Shown piece by piece: positions 56,351-64,000 of a stretch of 64,000 nt of DNA. The stretch is taken from positions 124,001-188,000 of the forward strand of contig NZ_JABAEF010000004.1 of assembly GCF_023701945.1 (NCBI RefSeq). Direction: 5' to 3'. Made by a program: the position numbers and the translations under genes. The notes beneath the pieces are model-generated. The model was not told the DNA's origin. It ran no database searches and saw nothing but the letters and a program-made list of their open reading frames with translations. Numbering within the stretch: position 1 is the stretch's first letter; each line of letters begins with the position of its first letter. The stretch comes from Rhizobium sp. CG5 (lineage in GTDB: Bacteria > Pseudomonadota > Alphaproteobacteria > Rhizobiales > Rhizobiaceae).

Positions 56351-57728
56351 GAGCGTCGAGAATGCGGACCCAGGAGCGAATGCCCTTGTGGAACGAGTTG
56401 AGGTCGTATTTCTCATTGGGCGAATGGATGCGGTCGTCCGTCAGCCCGAAGCCGACCAGCAGCGAATCCATGCCGAGCATTTTCTGGAAATCGCCGACGA
56501 TCGGGATCGAGCCTCCCATGCCGATCACCACGGCCGGCTTCGGCCATTCGTCGGACAGCGCGTTCTTGGCCTTGGTCAGCACCGGCGAATCATAGGAAAG
56601 CTGGATGGCCGGCGAGCCGCCATGCTCGTGGAAATCGACCTTGCAATCGGCCGGAATTTTCGAAGTTACATAGGCGCGGAAGCTGGCGCGGATCTTTGCC
56701 GGATCCTGGTCGCCGACGAGGCGAAACGACACCTTGGCCGAGGCCTGGGCGGCGATCACCGTCTTGAAGCCTTCACCAGTATAGCCGCCGGTAATGCCGT
56801 TCACTTCGGCAGTCGGCCGCGCCCAGGTCAGTTCCAGCACGGAGCGGCCTTTCTCGCCCGAGGGAATCGACAGGCCCACTTCGCCAAGGAAGCTCTCCGC
56901 GGTCCGGCCCAGCGTCTCCCAGGACGCCTTGATATTGGCGGGCGTTTCTTCAACGCCTTCGTAGAAGCCGGGCAGGGTGATGCGGCCGGTCTCGTCATGC
57001 AGGCCGGCCAGGACCTCGACCAGGATATGGATCGGATTGGCAGCAGCCCCGCCGAACAGGCCGGAATGCAGGTCGCGGTCGGCCGCCGTGATGGTGATCT
57101 CTTCGCCAACCAGGCCGCGCAGGGCAGCGGCAATCGCCGGCGTTTCGGTGTTCCACATGCTGGTGTCGCAGACCAGCGCGTAATCGGCCGTCAGCTCTTG
57201 CGCATTGGCGGACAGGAAGGGCTTTAGCGACGGCGAGCCGGATTCCTCTTCGCCCTCGAACAGGATGGTGATGCTGACCGGCAGACCGCCATGCACGGCC
57301 TTGTAGGCGCGGCAGGCTTCCACGAAAGTCAGCAACTGGCCCTTGTCGTCGGAGGTGCCACGTCCGGTAATCACCTTGCGACCACCGTCCAGCTCCTTGA
57401 TCGCCGGCTCGAAGGGATCGTTTTCCCAAAGGTTCAGCGGATCGACCGGCTGCACGTCGTAATGGCCGTAGAACAGCACATGCGGCGCATCGGCCTTGGC
57501 GGCGGCGTGATGGGCAACGACCATCGGGTGACCGGGCGTGTCGCGCACGGAAGCCGTAAACCCAAGGCCCGTCAATTCCTTGACCAGCCATTCTGCGGCC
57601 TTGCGGCACTCCGCCTTGAAGGCCGGATCGGTCGAGATCGACTTGATCCGCACCAGGTCGAACAATCGGTCGAGGCTTTCGGGAAGGGTTTTGTCGGCGC
57701 TCTCGAGCACGGCGGCGATATCAGTCAT
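56337..57728 (-). CDS. M20-family metallopeptidase/dipeptidase
   Basis: 463 residues. Zinc-binding motifs of the M20 family are present: FYGHYDVQP (His, Asp), GTSDDKGQ (Asp), EGEEESGS (catalytic Glu and metal Glu) and a late H in SFHKG. A lid/dimerisation domain lies between. These enzymes are broad dipeptidases or amidohydrolases in the cytosol; the natural substrate is not visible. It is the only gene of its strand until MarR. Confidence 0.9.
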   Translation of the reverse strand: MTDIAAVLESADKTLPESLDRLFDLVRIKSISTDPAFKAECRKAAEWLVKELTGLGFTASVRDTPGHPMVVAHHAAAKADAPHVLFYGHYDVQPVDPLNLWENDPFEPAIKELDGGRKVITGRGTSDDKGQLLTFVEACRAYKAVHGGLPVSITILFEGEEESGSPSLKPFLSANAQELTADYALVCDTSMWNTETPAIAAALRGLVGEEITITAADRDLHSGLFGGAAANPIHILVEVLAGLHDETGRITLPGFYEGVEETPANIKASWETLGRTAESFLGEVGLSIPSGEKGRSVLELTWARPTAEVNGITGGYTGEGFKTVIAAQASAKVSFRLVGDQDPAKIRASFRAYVTSKIPADCKVDFHEHGGSPAIQLSYDSPVLTKAKNALSDEWPKPAVVIGMGGSIPIVGDFQKMLGMDSLLVGFGLTDDRIHSPNEKYDLNSFHKGIRSWVRILDALAAS

Positions 57729-57850
57729 GGCATTGTCCTTGCGGCTTTTTCAAATCGCCCGGACGATAGACCAACAGGATGACCGTTGCGAGGTCGCACG
57801 CAAAATTTTGTCTGAGACAGGGGCCGGACCGCGGCAGGGGGGCGGACCGC

Positions 57851-58282
57851 TCAGATCTTGCGGGAATTGTCGATCGCCCAGCGGATATATTCGAGCATCA
57901 GTTCCTTCTCGAAGCGGCGAAAGCCGGCAAACAGCTCATCATCGGCGGCCGAGGCGGCAGCCAGCGCGTCTGCTTTCATGGCGCGCGCCTTGTCGGTCAG
58001 GAATATCAGCTGGGCGCGTTTGTCGGCCGGGTGAGGGCGCCGCTCGATCAGCCCGTCGCGCTCCATGCGCGACAGCGTATTGGCCATGGTGGCCTGCTCG
58101 ATGTCGATCTTTTCCAGAAGCCGGGTCTGGGTCAGGCCCTCTTCGTCCCAGAGTTCCAGGAGGATCGGAAACTGGCCAGCCGAAAAGCCGAGTTTTGCCG
58201 CCCGGAGCTGCAGGGCTCGGGAAAAGCCTCGGGCCAACTGGCTCGCGAGATAGGTCGGCGAATCCGTTCGGTTGAACTTCAT
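57851..58282 (-). CDS. MarR-family transcriptional regulator
   Basis: 143 residues of a winged helix: LGFSAGQFPILLELWDEEGLTQTRLLEKIDIEQATMANTLSRMERDGLIERR with the wing PHPADKRAQLIFLTDKA. It is about 120 bases upstream of the M20 gene and on the same strand, and its own upstream region is shared with a small RNA and polA. Ligand and targets are unknown. Confidence 0.9.
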   Translation of the reverse strand: MKFNRTDSPTYLASQLARGFSRALQLRAAKLGFSAGQFPILLELWDEEGLTQTRLLEKIDIEQATMANTLSRMERDGLIERRPHPADKRAQLIFLTDKARAMKADALAAASAADDELFAGFRRFEKELMLEYIRWAIDNSRKI

Positions 58283-58382
58283 GACCCATGGTTAGGCCTG
58301 TTTACGGCCTCCGACAATATTGAATTGCAGGCGATGCATCGGCAGACGCGGCTTTTTCGGTGTCGAATTGGTCTCCGGGCAC

Positions 58383-58530
58383 GAAAAAGCCGCCATGGCG
58401 TGGAGGCAGGACCATGGCGGCTTTTCAAATGAGGGACAAAGGCCCGGAGAGGGGGGATAAGGCCTTTGTCCAAGCCCGAAGCGGCGGGGGACGAGCCGGC
58501 TTTCAGACTGCGGCGTGATCAAGCGCCGGT
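58383..58530 (-). ncRNA. Alpha-r7-type small RNA (Smr7C-like) between MarR and polA
   Basis: On the minus strand three stem-loops occur in order. The first is AAGCC/GGCTT with loop core CGTCCCCCGCC (58472-58502). The second is GGACAAAGGCC/GGCCTTTGTCC with loop core TCCCCCCTCTCC (58434-58471). The last is a fourteen-pair terminator, AAAAGCCGCCATGG with CCATGGCGGCTTTT (58385-58425), followed by T. Three hairpins, about 150 bases, and a place between a MarR gene and polA are what I recall of the alpha-r7 family described in Sinorhizobium. The C-rich loops could pair with Shine-Dalgarno sequences. The 5' end is inferred from the promoter. Confidence 0.82.
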
Positions 58531-58537
58531 GACAATG

Positions 58538-58566
58538 AAATGAGTGGCGGAATGTGGTTTTTCAAG
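58538..58566 (-). promoter_or_regulatory. Heat-shock-like promoter of the alpha-r7-type RNA
   Basis: On the minus strand CTTG (plus 58563-58566), then 18 bases, then CTCATTT (plus 58538-58544), six of seven matches to CYTATNT and followed by the RNA about ten bases later. The same spacing is seen before dnaK in this window. A standard sigma70 reading is weaker. Confidence 0.55.
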
Positions 58567-58669
58567 GGAAGCCGGGATTACAAATTCGTAACGTTGCCGT
58601 GATCTGGAAACGGTGGGCCGGGACAAGTTCCTATGGACGATGCCAATCCCTCGCGCTATCCATGCTGCC

Positions 58670-61657
58670 ATGAAAAAAGGCGATCATCTCTTCCTCGTTG
58701 ACGGCTCCGGATTCATTTTCCGCGCCTTCCACGCTCTTCCGGCGCTGACCCGTAAATCGGACGGCCTGCCGATCGGCGCCGTGTCCGGTTTCTGCAACAT
58801 GCTGTGGAAGCTGCTGCGCGATGCCCGCAACACCGATGTCGGTGTGACGCCGACGCATTTCGCGGTGATCTTCGACTATTCGTCGAAGACCTTCCGCAAG
58901 GAATTGTACGACGCCTACAAGGCCAACCGGTCTGCGCCGCCGGAGGATCTGGTGCCGCAGTTCGGCCTGATTCGCGAGGCAACCCGTGCCTTCAATCTGC
59001 CCTGTATCGAGACGGAAGGTTTCGAGGCCGACGACATCATCGCAACATACGCCCGCGCCGCCGAAGCGATCGGTGCCGATGTCACGATCATCTCGTCCGA
59101 CAAGGACCTGATGCAGCTGGTTAGTCCGAACGTCCACATGTACGACGCCATGAAGGACAAGCAGATCGGCATTCCGGATGTCATCGAGAAATGGGGCGTG
59201 CCGCCGGAAAAGATGATCGACCTGCAGTCGCTGACCGGCGACAGCACCGACAATATTCCGGGCATCCCGGGCATCGGCCCGAAGACGGCGGCCCAGCTGC
59301 TTGCCGAATATGGCGATCTCGACACGCTTTTGGCCCGAGCCGAGGAGATCAAGCAGGTCAAGCGCCGCGAAAGCATCGTCGCCAATGCCGAGCTTGCCCG
59401 CCTGTCGAGGCAGTTGGTGACGCTTCGCACCGATGTACCGATCGACATGCCGCTCGATGCGCTGGGCCTGGAGCCTCAGGACGGGCCGAAGCTGATCGGC
59501 TTTTTGAAGACCATGGAATTCACCTCGCTGACCCGCCGCGTCGCCGAGATCTGCGATTGCGATGCCGGCGCTATCGAGCCGGCTTTCGTCAAGGTCGAAT
59601 GGGGTTCTGCCGCTCACGGACCGGATCTCGACATCGCCGAGACCGGGAGTGAGAACGCCAGCGGGCCGGTTTCGTCTGGTTCATCGACGGCCGCGACACC
59701 TGCGGTGACGGACGACTTCACGCCGTCAGACCTGGTCAGGTCACGGGCGCAAGCTTTCCATGGCCAGCCGATCGATACGACGAGCTACGTGACCATCGGC
59801 GATATCGACACCCTGCGGCTCTGGATCGCGGCGGCCCGTGAAACCGGCACCGTTGCATTCGATACCGAAACCACGTCGCTGGATCCGATGCAGGCCGAAC
59901 TGGTCGGCTTCTCGCTGGCAATCGCCGACAATACCAAGCAACCCGGCTCTCCGGTGATCCGCGCCGCCTATGTGCCGATTGGTCATAGAACCGGTGGCGA
60001 AGACCTGTTCAGCGACGGGCTGAAGCTTGCCGAAAACCAGATCCCGATGGCTGAGGCGCTCGCCGCGCTGAAAGTTCTGCTGGAGGACACGTCCGTCCTC
60101 AAGATCGCCCAGAACCTCAAATACGATTACCTGCTGATGAAGCGCTACGGCATCGTCATCGAGAATTTCGACGATACCATGCTGATGTCCTATGCGCTCG
60201 ATGCCGGCGCCGGCAATCATGGCATGGATGGCCTGTCGGAGCGCTGGCTCGGCCATGTGCCGATTGCCTACAAGGATGTTGCGGGCTCCGGCAAGTCGTC
60301 GGTGACCTTCGATCGTGTCGATATCGCAAAAGCCACGGCCTATGCGGCGGAAGACGCCGATGTCACGCTGCGGCTGTGGATGGTGCTGAAGCCGAGGCTT
60401 GCCGCCAATCGCCTGACCACGGTCTATGAGCGGCTGGAGCGGCCCCTGGTGCCGGTTCTTGCCCGCATGGAAGAGCGCGGCATCACCGTCGACCGGCAGA
60501 TCCTGTCGCGCCTGTCGGGCGAGCTCGCCCAGAAGGCCGCAGCCTTTGAGGACGAGATCTACGAACTGGCCGGCGAACGCTTCAACATCGGTTCTCCCAA
60601 GCAGCTGGGCGATATCCTGTTCGGCAGGATGGGTCTGCCGGGCGGCTCCAAGACCAAGACCGGTCAATGGTCGACCTCGGCCCAGGTCCTGGAGGATCTC
60701 GCCGCCGAAGGGGCGCCGCTGCCGCGCAAGATCGTCGACTGGCGCCAGCTGACCAAGCTGAAATCCACTTATACGGATGCGCTGCCGGGCTATGTCCATC
60801 CGGAAACCAAGCGGGTGCACACCTCCTATTCGCTGGCCTCGACCACGACGGGACGCCTATCCTCGTCCGAACCCAATCTGCAGAATATTCCGGTGCGCAC
60901 CGCCGAGGGCCGCAAGATCCGTACGGCCTTCATCTCGACGCCCGGCCACAAGCTGCTCTCGGCCGACTACAGCCAGATCGAGCTTCGTGTGCTGGCCCAT
61001 GTCGCCGACATTCCGCAGCTGCGCCAGGCCTTCGCCGATGGCATCGACATCCATGCGATGACCGCGTCTGAAATGTTCGGCGTTCCGGTCGAGGGCATGC
61101 CCTCCGAGGTTCGCAGACGCGCCAAGGCGATCAATTTCGGGATTATCTACGGCATCTCCGCCTTCGGGCTGGCCAACCAGCTGTCGATCGAACGCTCGGA
61201 AGCCGGCGAATACATCAAGAAGTATTTCGAGCGCTTCCCGGGCATCAAGGACTATATGGAGCAAACCAAGGCCTTTGCCCGCGAGCATGGCTATGTCGAA
61301 ACCATCTTCGGCCGTCGTGCCCATTACCCCGAGATCAAGTCATCCAATCCGTCGATGCGCGCCTTCAACGAGCGGGCCGCCATCAACGCACCGATCCAGG
61401 GCTCGGCCGCCGACGTCATCCGCCGCGCCATGATCAAGATCGAACCGGCGCTGGTGGCAGCCGGCCTGTCGGAAAAGGCCCGCATGCTGCTGCAGGTGCA
61501 TGACGAACTGATCTTCGAGGTGGAAGACGAGGCGATCGAGGCGGTGCTGCCGGTGGTGGTCAATGTCATGGAGCATGCCGCGATGCCGGCCATTGCCATG
61601 CGCGTGCCGCTGAAGGTCGATGCCCGCGCCGCCCACAACTGGGACGAAGCGCACTGA
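58670..61657 (+). CDS. polA: DNA polymerase I
   Basis: 995 residues with all three domains. The 5'-3' exonuclease is at 1-300 (FLVDGSGFIFRAFHALP, GFEADDIIATYA, GDSTDNIPGIPGIGPKTA). The 3'-5' exonuclease retains catalytic acids (VAFDTETTSLDP). The family A polymerase has LLSADYSQIELR, RRRAKAINFGIIYG and LQVHDELIFE. It fills gaps and removes RNA primers. The ATG at 58670 gives the conserved MKKGDHLFLVDG start; ATG 58640 in the same frame would add ten residues and cannot be fully excluded, since neither has a strong Shine-Dalgarno. Confidence 0.97.
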   Translation: MKKGDHLFLVDGSGFIFRAFHALPALTRKSDGLPIGAVSGFCNMLWKLLRDARNTDVGVTPTHFAVIFDYSSKTFRKELYDAYKANRSAPPEDLVPQFGLIREATRAFNLPCIETEGFEADDIIATYARAAEAIGADVTIISSDKDLMQLVSPNVHMYDAMKDKQIGIPDVIEKWGVPPEKMIDLQSLTGDSTDNIPGIPGIGPKTAAQLLAEYGDLDTLLARAEEIKQVKRRESIVANAELARLSRQLVTLRTDVPIDMPLDALGLEPQDGPKLIGFLKTMEFTSLTRRVAEICDCDAGAIEPAFVKVEWGSAAHGPDLDIAETGSENASGPVSSGSSTAATPAVTDDFTPSDLVRSRAQAFHGQPIDTTSYVTIGDIDTLRLWIAAARETGTVAFDTETTSLDPMQAELVGFSLAIADNTKQPGSPVIRAAYVPIGHRTGGEDLFSDGLKLAENQIPMAEALAALKVLLEDTSVLKIAQNLKYDYLLMKRYGIVIENFDDTMLMSYALDAGAGNHGMDGLSERWLGHVPIAYKDVAGSGKSSVTFDRVDIAKATAYAAEDADVTLRLWMVLKPRLAANRLTTVYERLERPLVPVLARMEERGITVDRQILSRLSGELAQKAAAFEDEIYELAGERFNIGSPKQLGDILFGRMGLPGGSKTKTGQWSTSAQVLEDLAAEGAPLPRKIVDWRQLTKLKSTYTDALPGYVHPETKRVHTSYSLASTTTGRLSSSEPNLQNIPVRTAEGRKIRTAFISTPGHKLLSADYSQIELRVLAHVADIPQLRQAFADGIDIHAMTASEMFGVPVEGMPSEVRRRAKAINFGIIYGISAFGLANQLSIERSEAGEYIKKYFERFPGIKDYMEQTKAFAREHGYVETIFGRRAHYPEIKSSNPSMRAFNERAAINAPIQGSAADVIRRAMIKIEPALVAAGLSEKARMLLQVHDELIFEVEDEAIEAVLPVVVNVMEHAAMPAIAMRVPLKVDARAAHNWDEAH

Positions 61658-61686
61658 TCCTGTTGACAAAGCGGTTTTCGTCGCGA

Positions 61687-62610
61687 TCAGAAACGTCTGG
61701 CCGCGGCCTTTACATGGTCGCGGATCGTCTGCTTCATCAGGGATAGCGCCGCGCTCGGCTCGACGCCCGCCTGCGTCGTCAGGCCGACGGCGCCGCGTGT
61801 TTCGCTCATGTCGATCTTCAGCTCGACAAACCGGCCGCTGGCAATATCGTCAGAAACGATGCCGCGCGAAATGATCCAGACGGCGTCATGCCGGGCGATA
61901 TAGGCCCGTCCGAACGAGTCCGACACGGTCTCGATGGTGTTCGGCAATTCGGCGATGCCGTTGGTCAGAAGCAGCCGGTCGACGAGCGGCCGGATCACCG
62001 AGCCGCGCGTCGGCATCAGAACCGTCAGCGGGGCGAGTTCGTTGAGGGCAAAGCTCTTGCGCGCCAGAAGCGGATGGGAAGCTCTGACGACGATCGCCAC
62101 TTCCTCGCTGTAGAGCGGCTCAAAAAACAGCCCCGTCATCAGGTCCGCTGCGCCAAGCCGTCCGACCACCAGATCGAGCGCGCCGAGCCGCAGCGAATCG
62201 AGCAGCGCCCGGTTCTCGCCGGAGATGATGGTCACCGCGCTGCCCGTTCCACTGGTCAGGAATTGCGCCACGGCATCCGGCATGAACGTGGCCGATGCGG
62301 TTGGCAGCGTGCCGATGCGTACCGGCGGCCCCTCCGACTTGCGGGCCTGGGCAAGCGAGGCCATGCCGCGCTGCACGGCGGCAAGGCTTTCGCCGGCATG
62401 TTTCAGGAACACTTCGCCGAAATGGGTGATCTTGATGCCGCGTCCGTCCTTCTCGAACAGCGCCACCTCGAGCACCTCTTCCAGCTCCCGGATCGTGCGG
62501 GTCACCGCCGGCTGGGTGATCGAAAGCGCCTCGGCCGCCTTGCCGACGCTGCGTTGCCGTGCCACCTCTAGAAAGGTCTGCAAATGGCGAAACTTGATCC
62601 GGGCATCCAT
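61687..62610 (-). CDS. pcaQ: LysR-family activator of the protocatechuate pathway
   Basis: 307 residues. The LysR helix-turn-helix is at the N-terminus (FRHLQTFLEVARQRSVGKAAEALSITQPAVTRTIRELEE), followed by the periplasmic-binding-protein-like effector domain. It is divergent from pcaDCH, and in rhizobia PcaQ activates this operon in response to beta-carboxymuconate or gamma-carboxymuconolactone. An inverted repeat lies in the shared 95-base region. Confidence 0.92.
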   Translation of the reverse strand: MDARIKFRHLQTFLEVARQRSVGKAAEALSITQPAVTRTIRELEEVLEVALFEKDGRGIKITHFGEVFLKHAGESLAAVQRGMASLAQARKSEGPPVRIGTLPTASATFMPDAVAQFLTSGTGSAVTIISGENRALLDSLRLGALDLVVGRLGAADLMTGLFFEPLYSEEVAIVVRASHPLLARKSFALNELAPLTVLMPTRGSVIRPLVDRLLLTNGIAELPNTIETVSDSFGRAYIARHDAVWIISRGIVSDDIASGRFVELKIDMSETRGAVGLTTQAGVEPSAALSLMKQTIRDHVKAAARRF

Positions 62611-62611
62611 G

Positions 62612-62635
62612 ATTCATGCTCATATGGTTATGAAT
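62612..62635. promoter_or_regulatory. Probable PcaQ operator in the pcaQ-pcaD intergenic region
   Basis: ATTCAT-N12-ATGAAT is a perfect inverted repeat immediately upstream of pcaQ. It also contains GGTTAT (62626-62631), five of six bases of the GGTTAA half-site of the Sinorhizobium PcaQ motif ATAACC-N4-GGTTAA, but the left half matches poorly. The assignment is tentative. Confidence 0.55.
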
Positions 62636-62705
62636 AATGCCCAAAATATCATTTTACCCATAGAAAATCATCGCTTAATTTCTCAACACGGTGAGGAGAA
62701 CCCCC

Positions 62706-63494
62706 ATGGCATTTGCCACCATCAACGGCATTACGGTCCATCATGAGCTGCTCGGCGATGCCGACGCGCGCAACCTGATTGTCTTTTCCAATTCGCTTGG
62801 AACCGATTTCCGCATCTGGCTGCCGGTCTTCGACGAACTCGGCGAAGACGTTTCCGTGCTTCTCTACGATTCGCGCGGACATGGCCTGTCCGGCGGCGCC
62901 GACAGCGACTTCGGCATGGACACGCTGGTCGACGATCTGGAAGCACTGGTCGATCATCTCGAGATCAAGAAGGCCACGTTCTGCGGCCTGTCGGTCGGCG
63001 GCATCGTCGTCCAGGGCCTGTGGAAGAAGCGTCCGGACCTGTTCCGCAGGATGGCGCTGTGCGACACGGCCCCGAAGATCGGCACGCCGGAGATCTGGAA
63101 CGCCCGCATCGATGCGATCAAGGCCGGCGGCCTGTCGAGCATATCAGACAATGTCATGGAGCGCTGGTTCACGCCGGATTTCCACGAGCAGCGCGCCGAA
63201 GAACTGGGCGGCTATCGCCTGATGATGGAGCGCCAGTCGGCGGAGGGATATATCCGCACCTGCGAAGCCATTCGCGACACGGATTTCACCGCCATCCTGC
63301 CGACCGTCACCGTGCCGACCTTGGTGGTCGGCGGCGATCAGGACGGCTCGACCCCACCCGAACTGGTGCGCGCGGCGGCGGGCATGATCCCCGGAGCCCG
63401 CTTCGAACTGATCGAAGGCTGCGGCCACATTCCCTGCGTCGAGCAGCCGGAAGAGTTGGCGAGCCTCCTGCAATCCTTCTTGAAGAAAGCGTGA
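62706..63494 (+). CDS. pcaD: 3-oxoadipate enol-lactonase
   Basis: 262 residues of the alpha/beta-hydrolase fold: YDSRGHGLSGG, nucleophile elbow GLSVGG (about residue 98), Asp in VVGGDQDGSTPPEL and His in GCGHIPCVEQP. It hydrolyses 3-oxoadipate enol-lactone to 3-oxoadipate. GAGGAG about eight bases before the ATG at 62706 sets the start; the frame opens five codons earlier. It is the first gene of the operon. Confidence 0.95.
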   Translation: MAFATINGITVHHELLGDADARNLIVFSNSLGTDFRIWLPVFDELGEDVSVLLYDSRGHGLSGGADSDFGMDTLVDDLEALVDHLEIKKATFCGLSVGGIVVQGLWKKRPDLFRRMALCDTAPKIGTPEIWNARIDAIKAGGLSSISDNVMERWFTPDFHEQRAEELGGYRLMMERQSAEGYIRTCEAIRDTDFTAILPTVTVPTLVVGGDQDGSTPPELVRAAAGMIPGARFELIEGCGHIPCVEQPEELASLLQSFLKKA

Positions 63495-63504
63495 AAGAGC
63501 AGAC

Positions 63505-63918
63505 ATGACCGCACCCCAGGACAAATCATCCCGTTATCATCAGGGCATGGCCACGCGGCGCAGCGTCCTGGGGGGCTCCTATGTCGATCAGGCCGAATTG
63601 GCCAAGACTCCGTTTGATGAGCCGTTCCAGGACCTGATCACCGAAGCGGCCTGGGGGCATGTCTGGTCGCGGCCGAACTGGACGAAGCGCGAGCGGTCGA
63701 TCGTGACCATCGCGCTCCTGGCAGCCCTTGGCCACGACGAAGAGGTTGCAATGCATGTTCGTGCGACGGCCAATACCGGTGCGACGAAAGAGGACCTGAT
63801 GGAGGCAATGCTCCATGTGGCGATCTATGCCGGCGTGCCGGCGGCAAATCATGCCATCAAGATTGCCAAGGACGCATTGAAGGATCGGGAAGAGAACCAA
63901 GCGGAGGAGACCCAATGA
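63505..63918 (+). CDS. pcaC: 4-carboxymuconolactone decarboxylase
   Basis: 137 residues of the CMD/AhpD-like helical fold (ERSIVTIALLAALGHDEEVAMHVRATANTGATKEDLMEAMLHVAIYAGVPAAN is the family core). It decarboxylates gamma-carboxymuconolactone to the enol-lactone used by PcaD. It begins ten bases after pcaD and overlaps the start of pcaH by four bases. Confidence 0.95.
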   Translation: MTAPQDKSSRYHQGMATRRSVLGGSYVDQAELAKTPFDEPFQDLITEAAWGHVWSRPNWTKRERSIVTIALLAALGHDEEVAMHVRATANTGATKEDLMEAMLHVAIYAGVPAANHAIKIAKDALKDREENQAEETQ

Positions 63919-64000
63919 AAAATACCATGCCGGAGACAGGCGCGTTCTTTGCGCGCGACCGCAGCATCCATCCGCCGGCCTATGCGCCCGGCTACAAGAC
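63915..64000 (+). CDS. pcaH: Protocatechuate 3,4-dioxygenase beta subunit, N-terminal part
   Basis: Only 28 residues are in the window: MKNTMPETGAFFARDR, then SIHPPAYAPGYKT. This is the conserved N-terminus of PcaH, the iron-binding beta subunit that with PcaG cleaves protocatechuate. The ATG at 63915 overlaps the pcaC stop and has GGAGGAG six bases upstream; an ATG four codons later is also possible. Confidence 0.9.
   Translation, partial: MKNTMPETGAFFARDRSIHPPAYAPGYK

Overview
The window is ordinary chromosomal DNA of an alphaproteobacterium, most likely a member of the Rhizobiaceae (Rhizobium/Agrobacterium-like; genus not resolved). The evidence is high GC and GC-rich third positions, gene orders typical of that family (cycM-kdsB-pheA, irr/fabA-fabB-fabI, dnaK/dnaJ, MarR/polA, pcaQ/pcaDCH), an Irr-type Fur protein with a His triplet, an alphaproteobacterial RpoH promoter in front of dnaK, and rhizobial small RNAs. 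I see no rRNA operon, insertion sequence, prophage, plasmid replication gene or CRISPR array.

Layout. 0-3.6 kb: partial cytochrome c, kdsB, pheA, then nudC and a HIT protein on the other strand. 3.6-8.9 kb: SRP RNA, dnaX, ybaB and recR, with an inserted hydrolase / TetR / MOSC block. 8.9-11.9 kb: lytic transglycosylase and an MFS exporter. 12-22.3 kb: the translation cluster rimP-nusA-ylxR-infB-rbfA-truB-rpsO-pnp, with an attenuator-like hairpin in the leader and a strong terminator between infB and rbfA. 22.3-30 kb: RsmC-like methyltransferase, AraC regulator, a LuxR-HTH-only protein, fabI-fabB-fabA, irr, a secreted protein, a YdcF protein and tRNA-Ala(GGC). 30-35 kb: a TIGR02300 protein, cmk, rpsA and phosphomannomutase. 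35-43 kb: a CCUCCUCCC (cuckoo-type) small RNA, ribonuclease D, nadV, a long acidic protein of unknown function, an AEC transporter with a structured RNA upstream, and adenosine kinase. 43-47.8 kb: SH3 protein, 2-hydroxyacid dehydrogenase, GNAT, MoeB-like, recF, SlyX. 47.8-56 kb: dnaK-(periplasmic protein)-dnaJ, a PBP1a-type enzyme, a group of very small proteins and a YbaK deacylase. 56-64 kb: candidate small RNA, M20 peptidase, MarR, an alpha-r7-type small RNA, polA, and the start of the protocatechuate operon (pcaQ divergent from pcaDCH; pcaH runs off the end).

The coding content is mostly housekeeping: translation initiation and ribosome maturation, RNA decay, DNA repair and replication, unsaturated fatty acid synthesis, the heat-shock chaperones, NAD metabolism and aromatic catabolism. 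The least explained signals are non-coding. There are three or four structured RNAs with their own terminators (35.2, 41.5, 56.2 and 58.4 kb), two of which show C-rich loops that could pair with Shine-Dalgarno sequences. Other points of interest are the terminator splitting the infB-rbfA cluster, the secreted protein translationally coupled between DnaK and DnaJ, and several small orphan proteins. All identifications come from reading the sequence and from memory of the families; no database search was run.
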